DNA of 64,000 nt from Oidiodendron maius Zn (lineage: Eukaryota; Ascomycota; Leotiomycetes; Myxotrichaceae), in assembly GCA_000827325.1 (NCBI GenBank), contig KN832876.1:434001-498000 (forward strand). Reading direction: 5' to 3'. The notes under the pieces are model-generated. The model worked only from the letters and a program-made list of their open reading frames with translations, had not been told where the DNA came from and made no database searches. How positions within the stretch are numbered: the stretch's first letter is position 1; each line of letters opens with the position of its first letter. Positions 49,763-61,865 of this stretch are shown piece after piece. The translations under genes were made by a program, and so were the position numbers.

Positions 49763-52662
49763 ATGTCGTCGGAAATGCCCGGCCCGACCGTGGAGGTCAA
49801 GGAAGAGGCATCCGCCCCTCCAGAGGACAGTGTCATTGAAGCGGAGATATCGCCTGCTGTTGCGAATTCTACTTCTGCTCTGATGGGGATCTCCAAGGAG
49901 ATGACGGACATCATGAATGGCATTGTGCGCCGGTTGACTGACGCTCGTGATAAGGAAGAGTATACCCCCTAGCCCATTCCCATCACCGTGTCGCGACGCT
50001 CTACTGAGACTGATCTCTAGTAGCGAGCATGAAATCTCCCTGATGTTTCAGCGAATGGTTAATAAAAGACTCTTACCTGATTACTTTGACGTTATCAAGG
50101 AACCGGTCGCATTTAGTACTATTAGGGTATGTAACTGTTGGGAGAGTGCCTTCATCCGCGATATTGACTCCGCAATAGAACAAGCTCTTGAAGAAGCTCT
50201 ACAAAAACTTCCAAGAGTTCGTACGAGACTTTGCTCTGATTTCACACAACGCGCAAGTATACAACCGTCCCTCTGCTGGTGTCTATCAAGATGCAGTCGT
50301 CCTCAGAGAATTATTCAAAGCCGAGCTGAAGGCGTTAGTCGACCAAAAGATAATAACTGAAGATGAGGCGGAACTACCTGATCTTGGAGAGATTCCCGAG
50401 GTTGAAGATTCTCCACCGCCACCCCCCGAAGAGGAGGAAGCCGAGGAAGACGAGGACGAAGATGAGGATGACGAAGACGAAGATGACAGCGATGACGACC
50501 GCCCTCGCCGGGGTAGGAAGAAACGCCGGTCTTCAACGGCTCTGGCCAAGAAGCCCGAGGATAGTGGAAAGGATGACCTCGAAGCACAGAAGAAACGGGG
50601 CCGACCACCTAAAGTCCACACGCCCATGGAAGCCCGTATCAATACAGTGCTGAAAGGGTTGCGCAAGTTCAAAAATCCTGGTGGCGATCTTAAGATCCTG
50701 CCCTTTGAGAAATTGCCAGACAAGACTCTGATGCCGGAATACTACCAAGAGGTTAAGAATCCAATTGCGATGGACTTGATCAAGAGGAAGGCCAAGAGGA
50801 AGAAGTATCACTCTGTGGATCAGGTCTTGAAAGATCTGGATCTTATGTTCGAGAATGCGAAAGAATACAACCTCGAGGAGAGCCAGGTCTACAAGGACGC
50901 TGTGGATCTTCAACGAGAAGCTCACATCCTCGCCGAACAAGAGAAGAAGAAGCCTGACAGCGACTTTGTAGATGAAGACGGCAAGTTGCCCTTACCCGAA
51001 ATCCTCTACAACGGTGAGGTATGGAAGGTTGGCGACTGGATCCATTTGACGAATGGAAACGATGTAACAAAGCCAATAGTGGCGCAGATATACCGTACCT
51101 GGCAGGATTCGGATGGCCAGAAGTGGATAAATGCCTGTTGGTATTATCGCCCTGAACAAACTGTCCATCGCTATGAGAAGCACTTCTATGAGAATGAGGT
51201 TGTAAAAACTGGACAGTATCGCGACCATAAGATCGAGGAGGTTGTTGACCGATGTTTTGTGATGTTCTTCACGAGGTTTAATAAGGGCCGTCCTCGTGGC
51301 TTCCCTCCGGATAAAGAAGTCTATGTCTGCGAGGCGCGCTACAACGAAGACAAACACAAACTAAACAAGATCAAGACTTGGGCTAGCTGTGTCCCCGATG
51401 AAGTCAGAGAGAGGGACTATGAAATGGACCTCTTCGAAGCCCCGAGAAAGATGAAAAAAGTTCCTAGTCCAATCAAGCATCTGCTTCGAGAGGACGCAAA
51501 GGAGGATGATCCATTACCAAAGCCGACGTGGGGCGTTCCTAACGCGCCACCGATCGTTGGAGCCGTGCACAAACGCCCTCGCGAACCCAATGTAGGTCTT
51601 TATATTGAATATGGGAGCACAGTGTTAACTTGAAAATAGGAATCTCCACCACCCGAGCCAACCCCTTCTCCCCCTCCACCTTCTCTTTCACCTGTTCGTC
51701 GACCTGCTACAGGCGATAGGCTACGATACGACTCTCAAGGGGACACAACCATGACGGGAAATTCAACAGCACCCCTCCCGTCCCCCATGGCCAGCCAGGT
51801 GTCTGGCCCTGCGCAGACCTCATATGGCCAACAATTTTCGCCATCGCGACCAGTCGCGTCCCCCTCATCGGCTTCTCACTTACAACACTCCCTGCCCTAC
51901 GGCTCGCATGTCTCTGCATCCCATGTAGTCATGCCGCAGACTCCGGTTTATCAGGGCCAACAGCCATACAGCCAACCCGCTACCTCTGCTACGACTCCAG
52001 TAGCTCAACACCACCACGCTAACATTCCCTACAACCAGTACAACAGCACTGCCACGGTTCCACGGGCCGTGCCACAATCATCAACCTCGCATGCCAGCCA
52101 TGCAAACGTGTACAATCCGCCACGCCAATCCGAAATCTATACGCTTTCGGAAACAGCCAATTCAGCCATCCCAGCTGATGTCCGTAACCAATTCCACAAA
52201 GATGACTATGGCAAGGTCCTCTTCTTCACGGCTCCTCCGCTTAACGTCGATCCTGTCCCGCCAAAGGCACAAGTACTTGGTCATAGTCTGCGTTACCTCG
52301 CCGACAAGGCCCGCAATAAAGAGACTGACGAAAAGAAGCGCAAAGCACGTGATGCACGACTCGAGCAGGAAGCCACAGAGAGGACGAAGAAAATGAGGGT
52401 CGAGGAGGAGGGCGTGACACAGTTTATATGTGACCAAAAAGCTAAGATATTCAAGAATTGGGCAGCGGATATCGATAGAGGGACGGATGAGCTATACAAG
52501 CGCCTGCACGGAGAAAATTGGGAAGCGATGCGCAAGGAGGATACATTAAAGCTCATCGCTCGGCAGGAGGCGGCTTCGAAGGAAAAGAAGGAGCTTGAAG
52601 CCTTCAAAGATGAGCTGAAGAACCGAGAGGAGGCTAGAAATATTGGGTTGAAGTTAACCTGA
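49763..52662 (+). CDS. rsc1: RSC chromatin-remodelling subunit, Rsc1/Rsc2 type (two bromodomains and BAH)
   Basis: This is a subunit of the RSC nucleosome-remodelling complex. Exons 49763-49959, 50021-50126, 50179-51591 and 51640-52662 give 912 aa. Bromodomain 1 (about 50-145) contains LLPDYFDVIKEPVAFSTIR and ISHNAQVYNRPSAGVYQDA. An acidic Glu/Asp run (about 180-205) and a basic AT-hook-like KKRGRPPK follow. Bromodomain 2 (about 245-345) contains LMPEYYQEVKNPIAMDLI and NAKEYNLEESQVY. The BAH domain (about 370-490) contains VWKVGDWIHLTNGND and WYYRPEQTVHRYEKHFYENEV. A Pro/Ser/Gln-rich region and a charged C-terminal coiled coil end the protein. Ascomycetes outside yeasts usually have one Rsc1/2 gene. 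The second splice (AGG|GTATGT) restores the first bromodomain. Confidence 0.93.
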
Positions 52663-53256
52663 TATGTCTATGCACAAGAAAGCTGAGAAGATCAATGGTA
52701 ATGTACTTTGTACTGTACTCAAAATCCTTTCAATTTGGAGTTTTAAGGACCAGGAGTCCGGAACATGATAAATAGGAACTAGCATGTGTACGAGATTCTG
52801 AATCTGACTTACACTGTTTAGTGTGACTTCGAGTGAATTTGAAATTGGTACAAAATGGGAAATTTAAGAAGACCGTAAATGAACAAGAATTCCACTCAGT
52901 TGCATGAATGAACAACAATGTAAAGTACTTATGTGGTTCTAATAGCGGTAGTATGGGCAAGATCAGGCTGCTCGGCGACACCCGCCCATGACGTTTTCGA
53001 GAATATGAAAAGCAGTATGAACCTCTGGCAGAAGCGAACGCCTTTTTCACTATCCAGCTCTTCGCAACCTTCTCCATTCCCCGGGAAACATGATTGTTCA
53101 GTGGAACTGAAGTTGACATTGTTCGTTTTCGACACAGCGCTTTCATATCCCGCTCCAAATCACAAGCCGGAGACGCCGATTTTGCCTTCCGAAACAATAC
53201 ACCTCCACTCTACCATCATTCATACTCTCAGATATGACTGTATAAATCTATAAAGT
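52663..53256. other. Intergenic region with no recognised gene
   Basis: This 594-base stretch holds the Rsc1-type gene's 3' flank and the promoter of the next gene. It includes one GTACTGTAC word (about 52710). A 155-codon minus-strand frame (52730-53197) resembles no family. Confidence 0.5.
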
Positions 53257-54144
53257 ATGAGCTCTTCTGGAAACGGGGCTGCACAATGCGATCACGAGAC
53301 CTGTGAGTTCGAGAGGCCGCACTGCCATATTTGTGACTATAATAGTGGCAGTATTGGCCGGCCGCACTGCCATGTCTGCGAGCATGAGGAGCAAGGCGGG
53401 TCGGTCGCTACCAGACCAAACTTACCCAAGAACGATACCCAACCCGGTTCCATCAAGTCCCAGGCCTTGCTGCTTCAGCAGATGCAAGGAGCGGCACAGC
53501 AAACCGGCTCATCGAGGGGCCTGGGCGAGGATATCGCTCGGCAGGTAGTCTACCGCTCAGCCCAGTGGCAGCCTTCTTATGCGGCTGGCGGAGGAACAGA
53601 CCTGACAAAGATGCTGCGACCGACTGCCCACCGCACATTTTCTTGGGGCGGGCTAGGTTCAAATGTTACTATCCCATCGCCAGACCATTCAAGATCTTCG
53701 AGTGCGCCTGAGTCGGGCACGGAAGACCATCCAAAGAAGGTAAGAAATTAACTTTTGAATATGGACAGTGCTGACGATTTGGGGCAGCCGAGACTGTCAC
53801 ACCACCCTAGGTCATCACGGATGGGAGAGATGTTGAGAAGAAGGTTGGAAGATAGACCATTAGGAGTGTATGATCTGGATAGAAGGACAGCGTCTTCGCA
53901 GAATTCAACTCCTCCACTAAGGACTTCGCCGTTGAGAGGGAATACATCACCATCTTTGCCCTCGACAGAAAGGCGATCACCTATAGGGTCCTCACCAATA
54001 ACGAGATCGCCGGTGCCAACTCCGCAAGGAGAGTCTGAAGGAGAAAAAGAGAATGGCCAAGGAACGAAGCCGGAGCTTGCCCAAGGGCTTGGGAAGGTCA
54101 GGAGATTTAAAGGGCTGAAGAAAAGTAAGGAAAATGGTAAGTGA
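53257..54144 (+). CDS. Unrecognised Cys/His-rich protein with Ser/Pro-rich tail
   Basis: I do not recognise this protein. Exons 53257-53739 and 53788-54144 give 279 aa. The N-terminal 50 residues hold an internal repeat, RPHCHICD and RPHCHVCE about 17 residues apart, after CDHETCEFE; eight Cys/His positions could form one or two zinc sites. A middle part has LLLQQMQGAAQQ and QWQPSYAAGGG. The tail after the intron is basic and rich in SP/TP sites (STPPLRTSPLRG, SPITRSPVPTP), suggesting regulation by proline-directed kinases. The splice is phase 0 and the downstream frame stays open for 119 codons, which supports a real gene. The last codons (GGT AAG TGA) could also be a donor, so the 3' end may extend further. 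Confidence 0.65.
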
Positions 54145-54366
54145 GATTGGAAATGCAAGTGGCGTGAAAAGTACGAAGATTACCGAATATGCGTTGATTT
54201 ACCTTGGATATCACTAGTTGTAGGATAACGTATCAAAATTGACAAGGACAGATATATGATAGCAAACGGGGTTTCTTGAATTCTCTTGGCTACTTTCAGA
54301 ATGAGCGCACCGTTTGCCAGTCATACCACTACACTGCATCCAAGATCTAAATCGCTAATAGTGCAT

Positions 54367-54847
54367 TTAAGCAGCAATCGTGACTTCGACCTCGACACCA
54401 GCTTCGATGTTGATGATAATCTGCTTGACTACCTCAGTGGGAGCGTTGAGACTATATAAAGATTAGCAATGTAGACCTATATACCTCCTGCCTATGGCCA
54501 CATACTCAATCAATCGCTTGTGCAATCTCATCTCGAAGGTATCCCAGGTTTTTGAACCTTCACCACAGGGGGTCTTTCGGGTGGTGATCTTAAGTGTCTG
54601 GGTGGGCAGGCGAACTGGACCCTTGACGCGAAGATCCTTGCTCTTAGAACGCTCAATGAGTTCCTGGCAGACCTTCTCGAGGGAGGCAACCTTTCGGCTG
54701 GTCAGGGTAATTCGTATTTTGTGGATTTTCTATAGAAGGCAGTCTTAGTGTGGATTCAATGTAAATTGGAAGAGATGAGAATTAGTTGCGACAGTGCAAA
54801 CTTACTGGGCCCTCGCCAAACTCCTTCTCCGGCTTCTGGTAAGACAT
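54367..54847 (-). CDS. rps20: 40S ribosomal protein S20 (uS10)
   Basis: This is a small-subunit ribosomal protein of the head region. Exons 54847-54806, 54729-54506 and 54451-54367 give 116 aa, the usual eukaryotic length. The translation shows [14 protein letters not shown], then [54 protein letters not shown] and the C-terminal [21 protein letters not shown]. The first intron falls just after the start region, as is common in fungal ribosomal protein genes. The gene is convergent with the unrecognised gene and divergent from cue3. Confidence 0.97.
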
Positions 54848-55260
54848 TTTGTATCCTTCACGACTCGAACGTTTCTGTTGCGGTAAAGTGATGAAGGCGA
54901 CGTCGTGTTCTGATCCTGTCGAAGTGGAATAATTTTGGCGGTATCGATGTGGGAAATCATGCAATCTGATTGTGCGATTAAGTAAGCGATGACAGTGTAA
55001 AGTTAAGCGGGACTAGTCCTAATTAGTCACGTCTTCACATCCATGTGGATTGGTGAACTACCTGTACAACGTCGTATTAATTGCATGTCAAGATAGATAT
55101 AGATAGAGCGAGATTGATGCATTCGCACAGGTATGCCTGCTTATAACTATTCAGCGGTTGATTACGATTTTCGCTGTGATCTAATCTGTGACAGGGCATC
55201 GGAGTCATACATCTCGAAATCAGACACCAGTTTCTGTGGACTACCTTAATTTAAGCAGTC
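54848..55260. promoter_or_regulatory. Divergent promoter rps20 / cue3
   Basis: This 413-base stretch lies between divergent starts. No gene is seen and no specific site was assigned. Confidence 0.5.
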
Positions 55261-57306
55261 ATGGCTTCCAAACTATCCACCCTTCCGCCCATGATACCTT
55301 TTCCTGAGGCGTCATGGAAGGACCACCTTGTCCCTGAAGAATGGGAAGCCTGCTTGGATTCTTGGATTCTCATTGCCGAAACACACCTGTCCTTGTCTGT
55401 ACAAGATTTTGGTCATATTTCCTCTGGAGACAAGTCTCTTCCGGAATTTCTCACATCTTTCGCATCTGAAATTTCTTCATCACATGATTCTTCTCAACCA
55501 GATCAAAGAATGAGACAACTGCGAAAGCAATCTTTCCTGCTAGCCTATAAATTGCTGGAAATTGACCCTACTCCTGAGTCGCTTCTGCGATGGGAATTCC
55601 TGGCAGATATTTGCAAGATATATAGCAAAAGCTATGCATACCAGCTGGTAGCCTTGGCGTGGAAGCAGCACTCTTCTGCCTTGGAGTTGTCCATGAGTTT
55701 GATTAAAGCCTCTCTGACGAAAGAACTGGATGCGGGGTTAAAAGGTGATTTGAAGACGGCTGAGATACAGCTGAAGCGTCTCAATCACCTCCTACATGTG
55801 TCTTCTGAAGCATGTGAATTCTTCATCGCTGGAAGTGATTTTTTGGATTCCCTCACCAACTGCTATAAACTTATGAATCCCCCACTACGGAAAGCCATCC
55901 TCTCGACTACATATTTATGCCACATTGGACTCACTGAAGGGGAGAAGCCTAAATTTTCTACTCTCGTTGACCAACTTTATTCTTTAAAGTCCGCAGCGGA
56001 AGCCCACAAGGCTGGACCTACCAATGCCAACGACTCCCTTGTTGCAGAACTGGTGACTTCCACACCACTTCTGAAGCAAGTCGAACACCGCATAGATGCT
56101 AGTGGCTCTGGATCAAATAGAGCAAAGACGGTTATCAGTAGTCTCGTGGCATTTAAAATGCCAGGTTCTTCAAGCAGAGATGCTTGGTTGGCGAAAAGAA
56201 AACCCGACAAAGGGAAAGGAAAGGCTATTAACAATAATGATGGTTATGGAGAGAAATTAACTATGCATATCCATCGCATGAGCTTAGTTTCACAAGTTCA
56301 AGACCTCTTCCCATACCTTGGATCTGGGTCTGTTGTAAAGTTGCTCGACGAATATAATGATGACGTTGAGCAAGTGGTAGCTCATCTTTTAGAAGGGTCA
56401 TTGCCAGCTCATCTAGAGAATGGTAATCGAACGGAAGTCTTGTATGTACCTCTTCTCAATCATGAGGCAGCAGCTAATTAAGCTAGGGAGTCGACAAATC
56501 CAGATGTCGCATCAGATCTGGCCCCTGGTTCTACTCCGCCGCAGTTACCCTCCCGCCGTAATGTATTTGATGACGATGAGCTAGATCGGCTTGCTGTAGA
56601 TACGTCTCGATTACACTTTGGACGCCGAAATCCCGATCAGACAGCAGATGATGTTCTCCAGGATCGGTCGAGCGCTCCTAACAAAGCAGCAATTCTTTCA
56701 GCTCTGGCAGCATTTGACTCAGACGATGATGAACGGGACGACACTTATGATGTTGCGGATGTCGGAGGAGCAATTGATTCAACAGCGTCAGAAGAACGAA
56801 ATATGGAGACCTTGGATTCTCATGACGAAGTCTTATACCGTGCATATAAGTCTGCGCCAGCGATCTTCAATCGGACCTCTGAAGTCCGCCGAGGGCAGCC
56901 ACGAAAGATTTTGAGAGATGAGACCGGATTAACTGATGAAGCTATTGAGGGATGGGCAATTATAATATCAAGGAACCCGGGGCTTGTAAGACGACTCGAA
57001 GCGCAGTTCTCGGCGTTTTCAGGGGCACAGGCAGAGCTGGCTTCAACTTCCTGGAGAGCGAACGCCACCGGATCTGGACAAGAAGACTCTGATGGTGATA
57101 TAAATAGCCGTGGTAGGGGCGGAATTTCGGGTCGTAGCAGGCGTGGTAGAGGCGGACGAGGACGCGGAAACGTTGCAGGGCCGACTGGTGACAAAGAGAC
57201 CGAGATTGCACGGCAAAGGAAGGAGGCGAATAAGGGTTCGAGAGCCAACCACAATCGAAGAGACCAGAGAGCGAGAAAGATGGCGAAAGGAGGGTTCCCT
57301 GGCTAA
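55261..57306 (+). CDS. cue3: CUE-domain protein Cue3 (ASCC2), ribosome quality-control trigger complex
   Basis: Cue3/Rqt3 is a ubiquitin-binding subunit of the RQT complex that splits stalled, ubiquitinated ribosomes. Exons 55261-56441 and 56487-57306 give 666 aa. The large N-terminal helical domain (about 20-330) resembles ASCC2. The CUE domain (about 345-385) contains VQDLFPYLGSGSVVKLLDEYNDDVEQVVAHLLEG. A disordered acidic region follows, then the conserved YKSAPAIFNRTSEVRRGQPRKILRDETGLTDEAIEGWAIII. The tail is Arg/Gly-rich and basic (GRGGISGRSRRGRGGRGRG), likely RNA- or ribosome-binding. The gene ends 158 bases before the convergent formamidase stop. Confidence 0.93.
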
Positions 57307-57464
57307 TATTCTAGAGAACAAAAACTATGCTGGACCTTTGAAAGCATTACGAAGAAGAGAACCCGAATGCGGCTTCTGGAGTATCTTGGTTGGATATTGG
57401 CTTGACTAATAAATCAATTATAACCCTGCTCAAAGTAACTCATTCTTGAGTGAGCAAATTCATA

Positions 57465-59502
57465 TTAAGTGGACTTCGCCCTGTAAGTCAAGCCACCGCC
57501 CCAGCTATGCTCACTATTGGCACCTCCTTTGGTGACTTCACCCTCCTTGACGCCCGTTTCATATGCACAGCTGCCCATATCAAGCTTCTTCGCAGGGCCC
57601 GACGGTGAAATATCGAAGTCGAATATATCCATTGGAAGACCTAGAGTAGTACAAGCTTTATGGATGTTATTACCATTCATATCTCAAAAGGTTATTGACG
57701 TTTACCATTAGGGATATCGACAATGCCTGCAATATGTCCTTGAATTGGAGCACAAGATAGGAGAAGGTAGACCTGGTAGTCCGAGTATCCGAATCGGCGG
57801 AGGTACTCAATGCAGCCTAAGTGTTATATCAGTGATAGAAGTTTCGGCAGGCTGGTGGAAACTAACGTAGGATCGTCTGTCTGTACGCCACAGTAACATC
57901 CATATAATGCTGTGGGTGGTCAGTGTGAGTGTAGGTGGGAACAAGGATAGCTGTATGCCACATACTTGCTTTCCATGCTGGTCGACGGAAAATCCTTCAA
58001 ACGTTAAGTACCGGCCAGGCCCGTAATGTGGCTCAACGGGACCAGGAAGATAAATAGGAGACTTCATTCCAAGGTCTGCAATCCCATTCTTCAAGACCTT
58101 GAAGTTGATGGTAATAACACCAGACATCTCGATAGCCCCACAGAAAGAGATCTCGCCATCTCCTTGAGAGAAGTGCACTGGCGGATATCAGCTTACACAT
58201 GTCCTGACTTTCTGGGCCAAAGTCCTTACGATCTCCAACACTGAACTTAGCTCCATTAACATGCACTGGAAGATACACCTTGCTTCCACGACTTAGATTC
58301 TTGATGTCACAGTTTCCACCATGCTCTGGCCGTCCTGTTGAATTATTAGCATCATCTGTAAAACAGTCGAGAATGAGGACTTAGAAATTTGGAGGGTTTT
58401 TTTCTTCTCGAAGTCTTACCTGGAATTGTCCTGGCACCCTCACGGCCTACCTTAGCCTTGACATCCTCGGAAGCCGTGCCAGCATGCACGTTTTCAGGAT
58501 TGGGTGGTTGTGCCACTATCCTATCTAACTGATTCGCAGCAATGAGTTCTCCTTCACGTTTATTCCATGTGGCTAGAACCTTTTGGCGTGACTGTTAACG
58601 ACTACATCCATGCCGGTCGGACTTCCAGGACTCACCTCAGCTGATGGGGCACATCCAAGAATACCAGGGTGGATTAGACCAGCAAATTTAACGTGAGGGA
58701 GGTGCCGGGAAGTGCAGTAGATTCCTTCAAAATCCCAGATTGCCTTGGCCCTGTATGGGATCTAGTTAGCCTAGTCAGAGCCCAGAAGGTTAATCACCCT
58801 GAGTGATCCACCATTAGGATAAGACTGCATTACTTACGCGGAAGGATATAATTCGTCCAAGAACCCGCCGCCATTTTCTTTGGCGAAGACACCTGTGAAT
58901 TACGCCACAGTCAGAGCCTAATACTTACCGATTTCATACCAGGGCAGCAAACCAGTAAAGCCCCTATTAAATTATTAGTATATGTCTCTATTACGCTGTG
59001 GTGGATGAGTGTAGCTAACCAAGGAGAATTCTGATGGGGTTGCACATCCTGGGCGATATCAGTATCACTAGGCTTGTTCGTTGTCGTCTGTATTCTCACC
59101 ATTATCTCCACAAGCAGCACATCCCCTGGTTCAGCAGTCTCGACCTCGAATGGCCCAGAAAGATAATGGATCTTCGTAAGGTCGACATTTTTAACGTCAT
59201 CAGCACTGTCATTATTTCCTAATCCATTGTTAGTTCCCTCGTAAATGAGGGCCCGAATTCTTCTACCCACCTATCTGACCACCTGTCCAATCGACCTAGA
59301 GTCCATTGATACTGTAAGTGGGGGATTCACCTCAGCTATCGCACCTCGGCCAACTTACACATTCGATCTTCACGGTTTCTCCATTCCTGATCGTACCAGC
59401 AAAGGGTATATCCGGATGCCATCGGTTGTGTAATTTCTCTTGCTTCTCGGCCGGAATATCAAGAGATACCTGGCATATGTTGCGGATCTCAGTTAAACCC
59501 AT
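57465..59502 (-). CDS. fmdS: Formamidase (FmdA/AmdA acetamidase family)
   Basis: This enzyme hydrolyses formamide to formate and ammonia, letting the fungus use it as nitrogen source. Thirteen exons (59502-59359, 59295-59271, 59218-59100, 59048-59020, 58963-58929, 58892-58838, 58750-58636, 58579-58420, 58334-58230, 58177-57966, 57909-57867, 57816-57706, 57655-57465) join in frame to 447 aa. Landmarks are VDWTGGQIGNNDSADDV, EPGDVLLVEI, IHPGILGCAPSAE, GRPEHGGNCDIKNLSRGS, DLHFSQGDGEISFCGAIEMSG and IVDIPNACTTLGLPMDIFDFDI. The longest exon is only 212 nt, so no long frame marks the gene. In Aspergillus nidulans the family is nitrogen-regulated by AreA; I did not verify GATA clusters here. Confidence 0.94.
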
Positions 59503-60009
59503 GTTGACGGATATATATATATAATAGCAAGGAGGAGCGAAGTAGTCGATGTATGAGGGCAGACAGCTGAAAGGACGACAGCAAACACAGCTGAGAAAAG
59601 AAAGACTGCGGCAGCTAGGTCATTAATAACTAAATACTCAAACGCTATAGAGCAGCTGCAGACTGGGGAGCTGCCCGCCAATATCTCGGGACACATAGGT
59701 TAATCGGGCAGTTGGAACCGCAATCGCGATAAGGGAGTCCCCTGTCGGCGACAACCCCACTATCCCCGCTTCTTATTACTGGGCAATCTGTTTCATAGGT
59801 ACAGTACGACCGCTTGGTATGACGAGAGGATATATATTGTCGAACTGCCGTGTCTAAGCGGTGGTGCGGGGTCAGGGTCTCGCACCTATCGTAGGGCTGC
59901 AATGGGCAGCTTTGATACCAGGGATGGTTTAGCTATTTACAGACCTTAATCACTTCAGGAGGGCAGTTTGTTTGAAGAGCCTAAGGCAAAATCCTAATTC
60001 TATCTTGAT
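59503..60009. other. Intergenic region fmdS upstream / usgS downstream
   Basis: This 507-base stretch has an AT-dinucleotide run at about 59510-59523 just upstream of the formamidase ATG and one GTACAGTAC word at 59799-59807. It should hold the formamidase promoter. No gene is seen. Confidence 0.5.
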
Positions 60010-61417
60010 TTACCTCGATCTCACCTCTGTATAAGGAGGCGGAGGATCATCATAAGGTGCTGATGGCGTTGCTCCAGTACTTGTTGCCATGTTCGCATCC
60101 TGATCGGAGGATGGCACGGCTTGAGCATCCAGTTGCACTAACTTCAAGCTCAAGAACTCATGTTTGTTTGTCCACTGTTGCTGGCTGGCTGCGAATCCCT
60201 CACTATGTGCAGGCGGCGGCGGCGGGTCTGTAATCTTCGTGATGAGATACGCTGTGGAGGCCTCCGCAATTCCATAAATGAGGACGCCTAAGAGAGGAAT
60301 TCGCTGGAAGATGTAGAAGCCAACACCAAAACCAAATAATATGCCTTCGCGGTCATGGAACCAATGTTTCTTTTGCTCCTTCGTAAACTTAATGCGGGAA
60401 AAGTATGGCTCCAGCTATGACACGGTCAGTAGAGAAGAGAGATTTTGAGCACAAAAGACTACCAATTCTCGCATTAGACTTTTCGAAGCAAAGTAACTTT
60501 GCAAGAATATGACCAGGTATCTTCGGGGTAGGAAGATTCCAGTGCCGAAAACTACAGCAGCGGGGCCAAGACCCGCCACTTTCTTGAACGTATAGAAACT
60601 GGCTGCCGGAAGAACGAATCGTCCGACAAAGGGAATGTAGGACAAAGCAAAAATTGCCAAAGATAGCCCGGCTTTCTTCCCAAACCGCATAAGGAACATT
60701 GTAAATGCTTCTGCAGTACTTTTCGTGTGTGTGCTGCCGTCCCGGCTGGAGTACAATCGCAGATTGGGATAGTAAGTCTGTCGAAGATTCGCAGGGTCCT
60801 CGCCTTCATGTTTAGCGTAATATGTCTTGTCGACCCACTGGAGCGAATCCATGAACCTGTTGCTATTAGCAACTATCTCTTCTAAGACAACCACAGTTTG
60901 CGTACATATTATCCAGAGTGGGCGTAATATATCTCATCAGGGTCATGAGGAAAAAAGGTACTTGGAGGACATAATTCTCTACGAAGTCCAGTCCTTCAAC
61001 TACTTTATCATCCCAAGTCGCACGCTCGAAGTTGACTACGAAGGAGAGGAACCAAAGTATCATCTTGATGCCAATAATCTAACTGTGTTAGTATACGCAT
61101 GGTTCTTCGAGAAGGACGTAATCACCGGGACCGCTATAGCCAGGCGGATTGCAATTCCCACCCCCACAGCAATAGCGGCCTGCTTATAGTGCTTAGAGGT
61201 GAACAAAGCGGGGTTTTGCAATGCCCTCAAGGCTTCATGATTGTCAGCAATGCACGGTAGATGAAAAAGCACGAAGGCGTTCCTGACCTCCGACCACTGT
61301 GAGCTGCGCTCCGCGCAAGATGGCATTTGGGTCGAAATTCGATACTTTGAATTTCTCCTCGAGCTGCGCCCGAGTGAGGAGGGACCTCTGCGTCTGTGGT
61401 CTGGGTTGTTGTGCCAT
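60010..61417 (-). CDS. usgS: UsgS-like transmembrane protein
   Basis: This is a fungal multi-pass membrane protein annotated in Aspergillus as UsgS; its molecular function is unknown to me. Five exons (61417-61288, 61232-61126, 61078-60906, 60856-60463, 60414-60010) give 402 aa. The N-terminus is LLTRAQLEEKFKVSNFDPNAIL. Membrane helices contain AAIAVGVGIAIRLAIAVP, MILWFLSFVVNF, LSLAIFALSYIPFVGRFVLPA and ILFGFGVGFYIFQRIPLLGVLIYG. A Pro-rich tail ends in PPPPYTEV, a PPxY-type motif that Nedd4-family ligases such as HulA could bind. The symbol rests on recollection of the family name; the membrane topology is seen directly. The gene diverges from inp1. Confidence 0.85.
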
Positions 61418-61865
61418 AGTTTGTGGTTGTTCTGGTCGTGCAACTCTGTCGACCTCCAGGTGCATCTGAGGTCCAAGTTGCCTGCGTCATTCCAGCGGGT
61501 CCTGGGAAGCAAGGTTGGAAGTCCCTGGGCGGCAGCTGTCTAGCCTAGGCTCAGGGGCTTGAGCACGAGATAGCTTCGTGGTCCCTTTACAGTAAAGGCG
61601 CTACTGAAAATCTTAATTTGCGTCCGCAGCCCATGAGATGATTGATCAATCCTGTTCTTTCGTCGTGCTCTATTTCCTATGGCGAGAGGGTGATTAATTC
61701 TGATGGCCGACTCCTTCAATGCATCCCCCCCTGCTCATCCACAAGCGGGGAGGCTGGGCGATCAGCCTCTAACCATTCCATGGGCGTTTCGGCGTTGAAC
61801 TTCTCTCACGACTAGAGCATGGCGACCCAAGAATAGGGATTCCCATCTCCTGGGACGAAGCCAGC
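61418..61865. promoter_or_regulatory. Divergent promoter usgS / inp1
   Basis: This 448-base stretch lies between divergent starts. No gene is seen. Confidence 0.5.
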
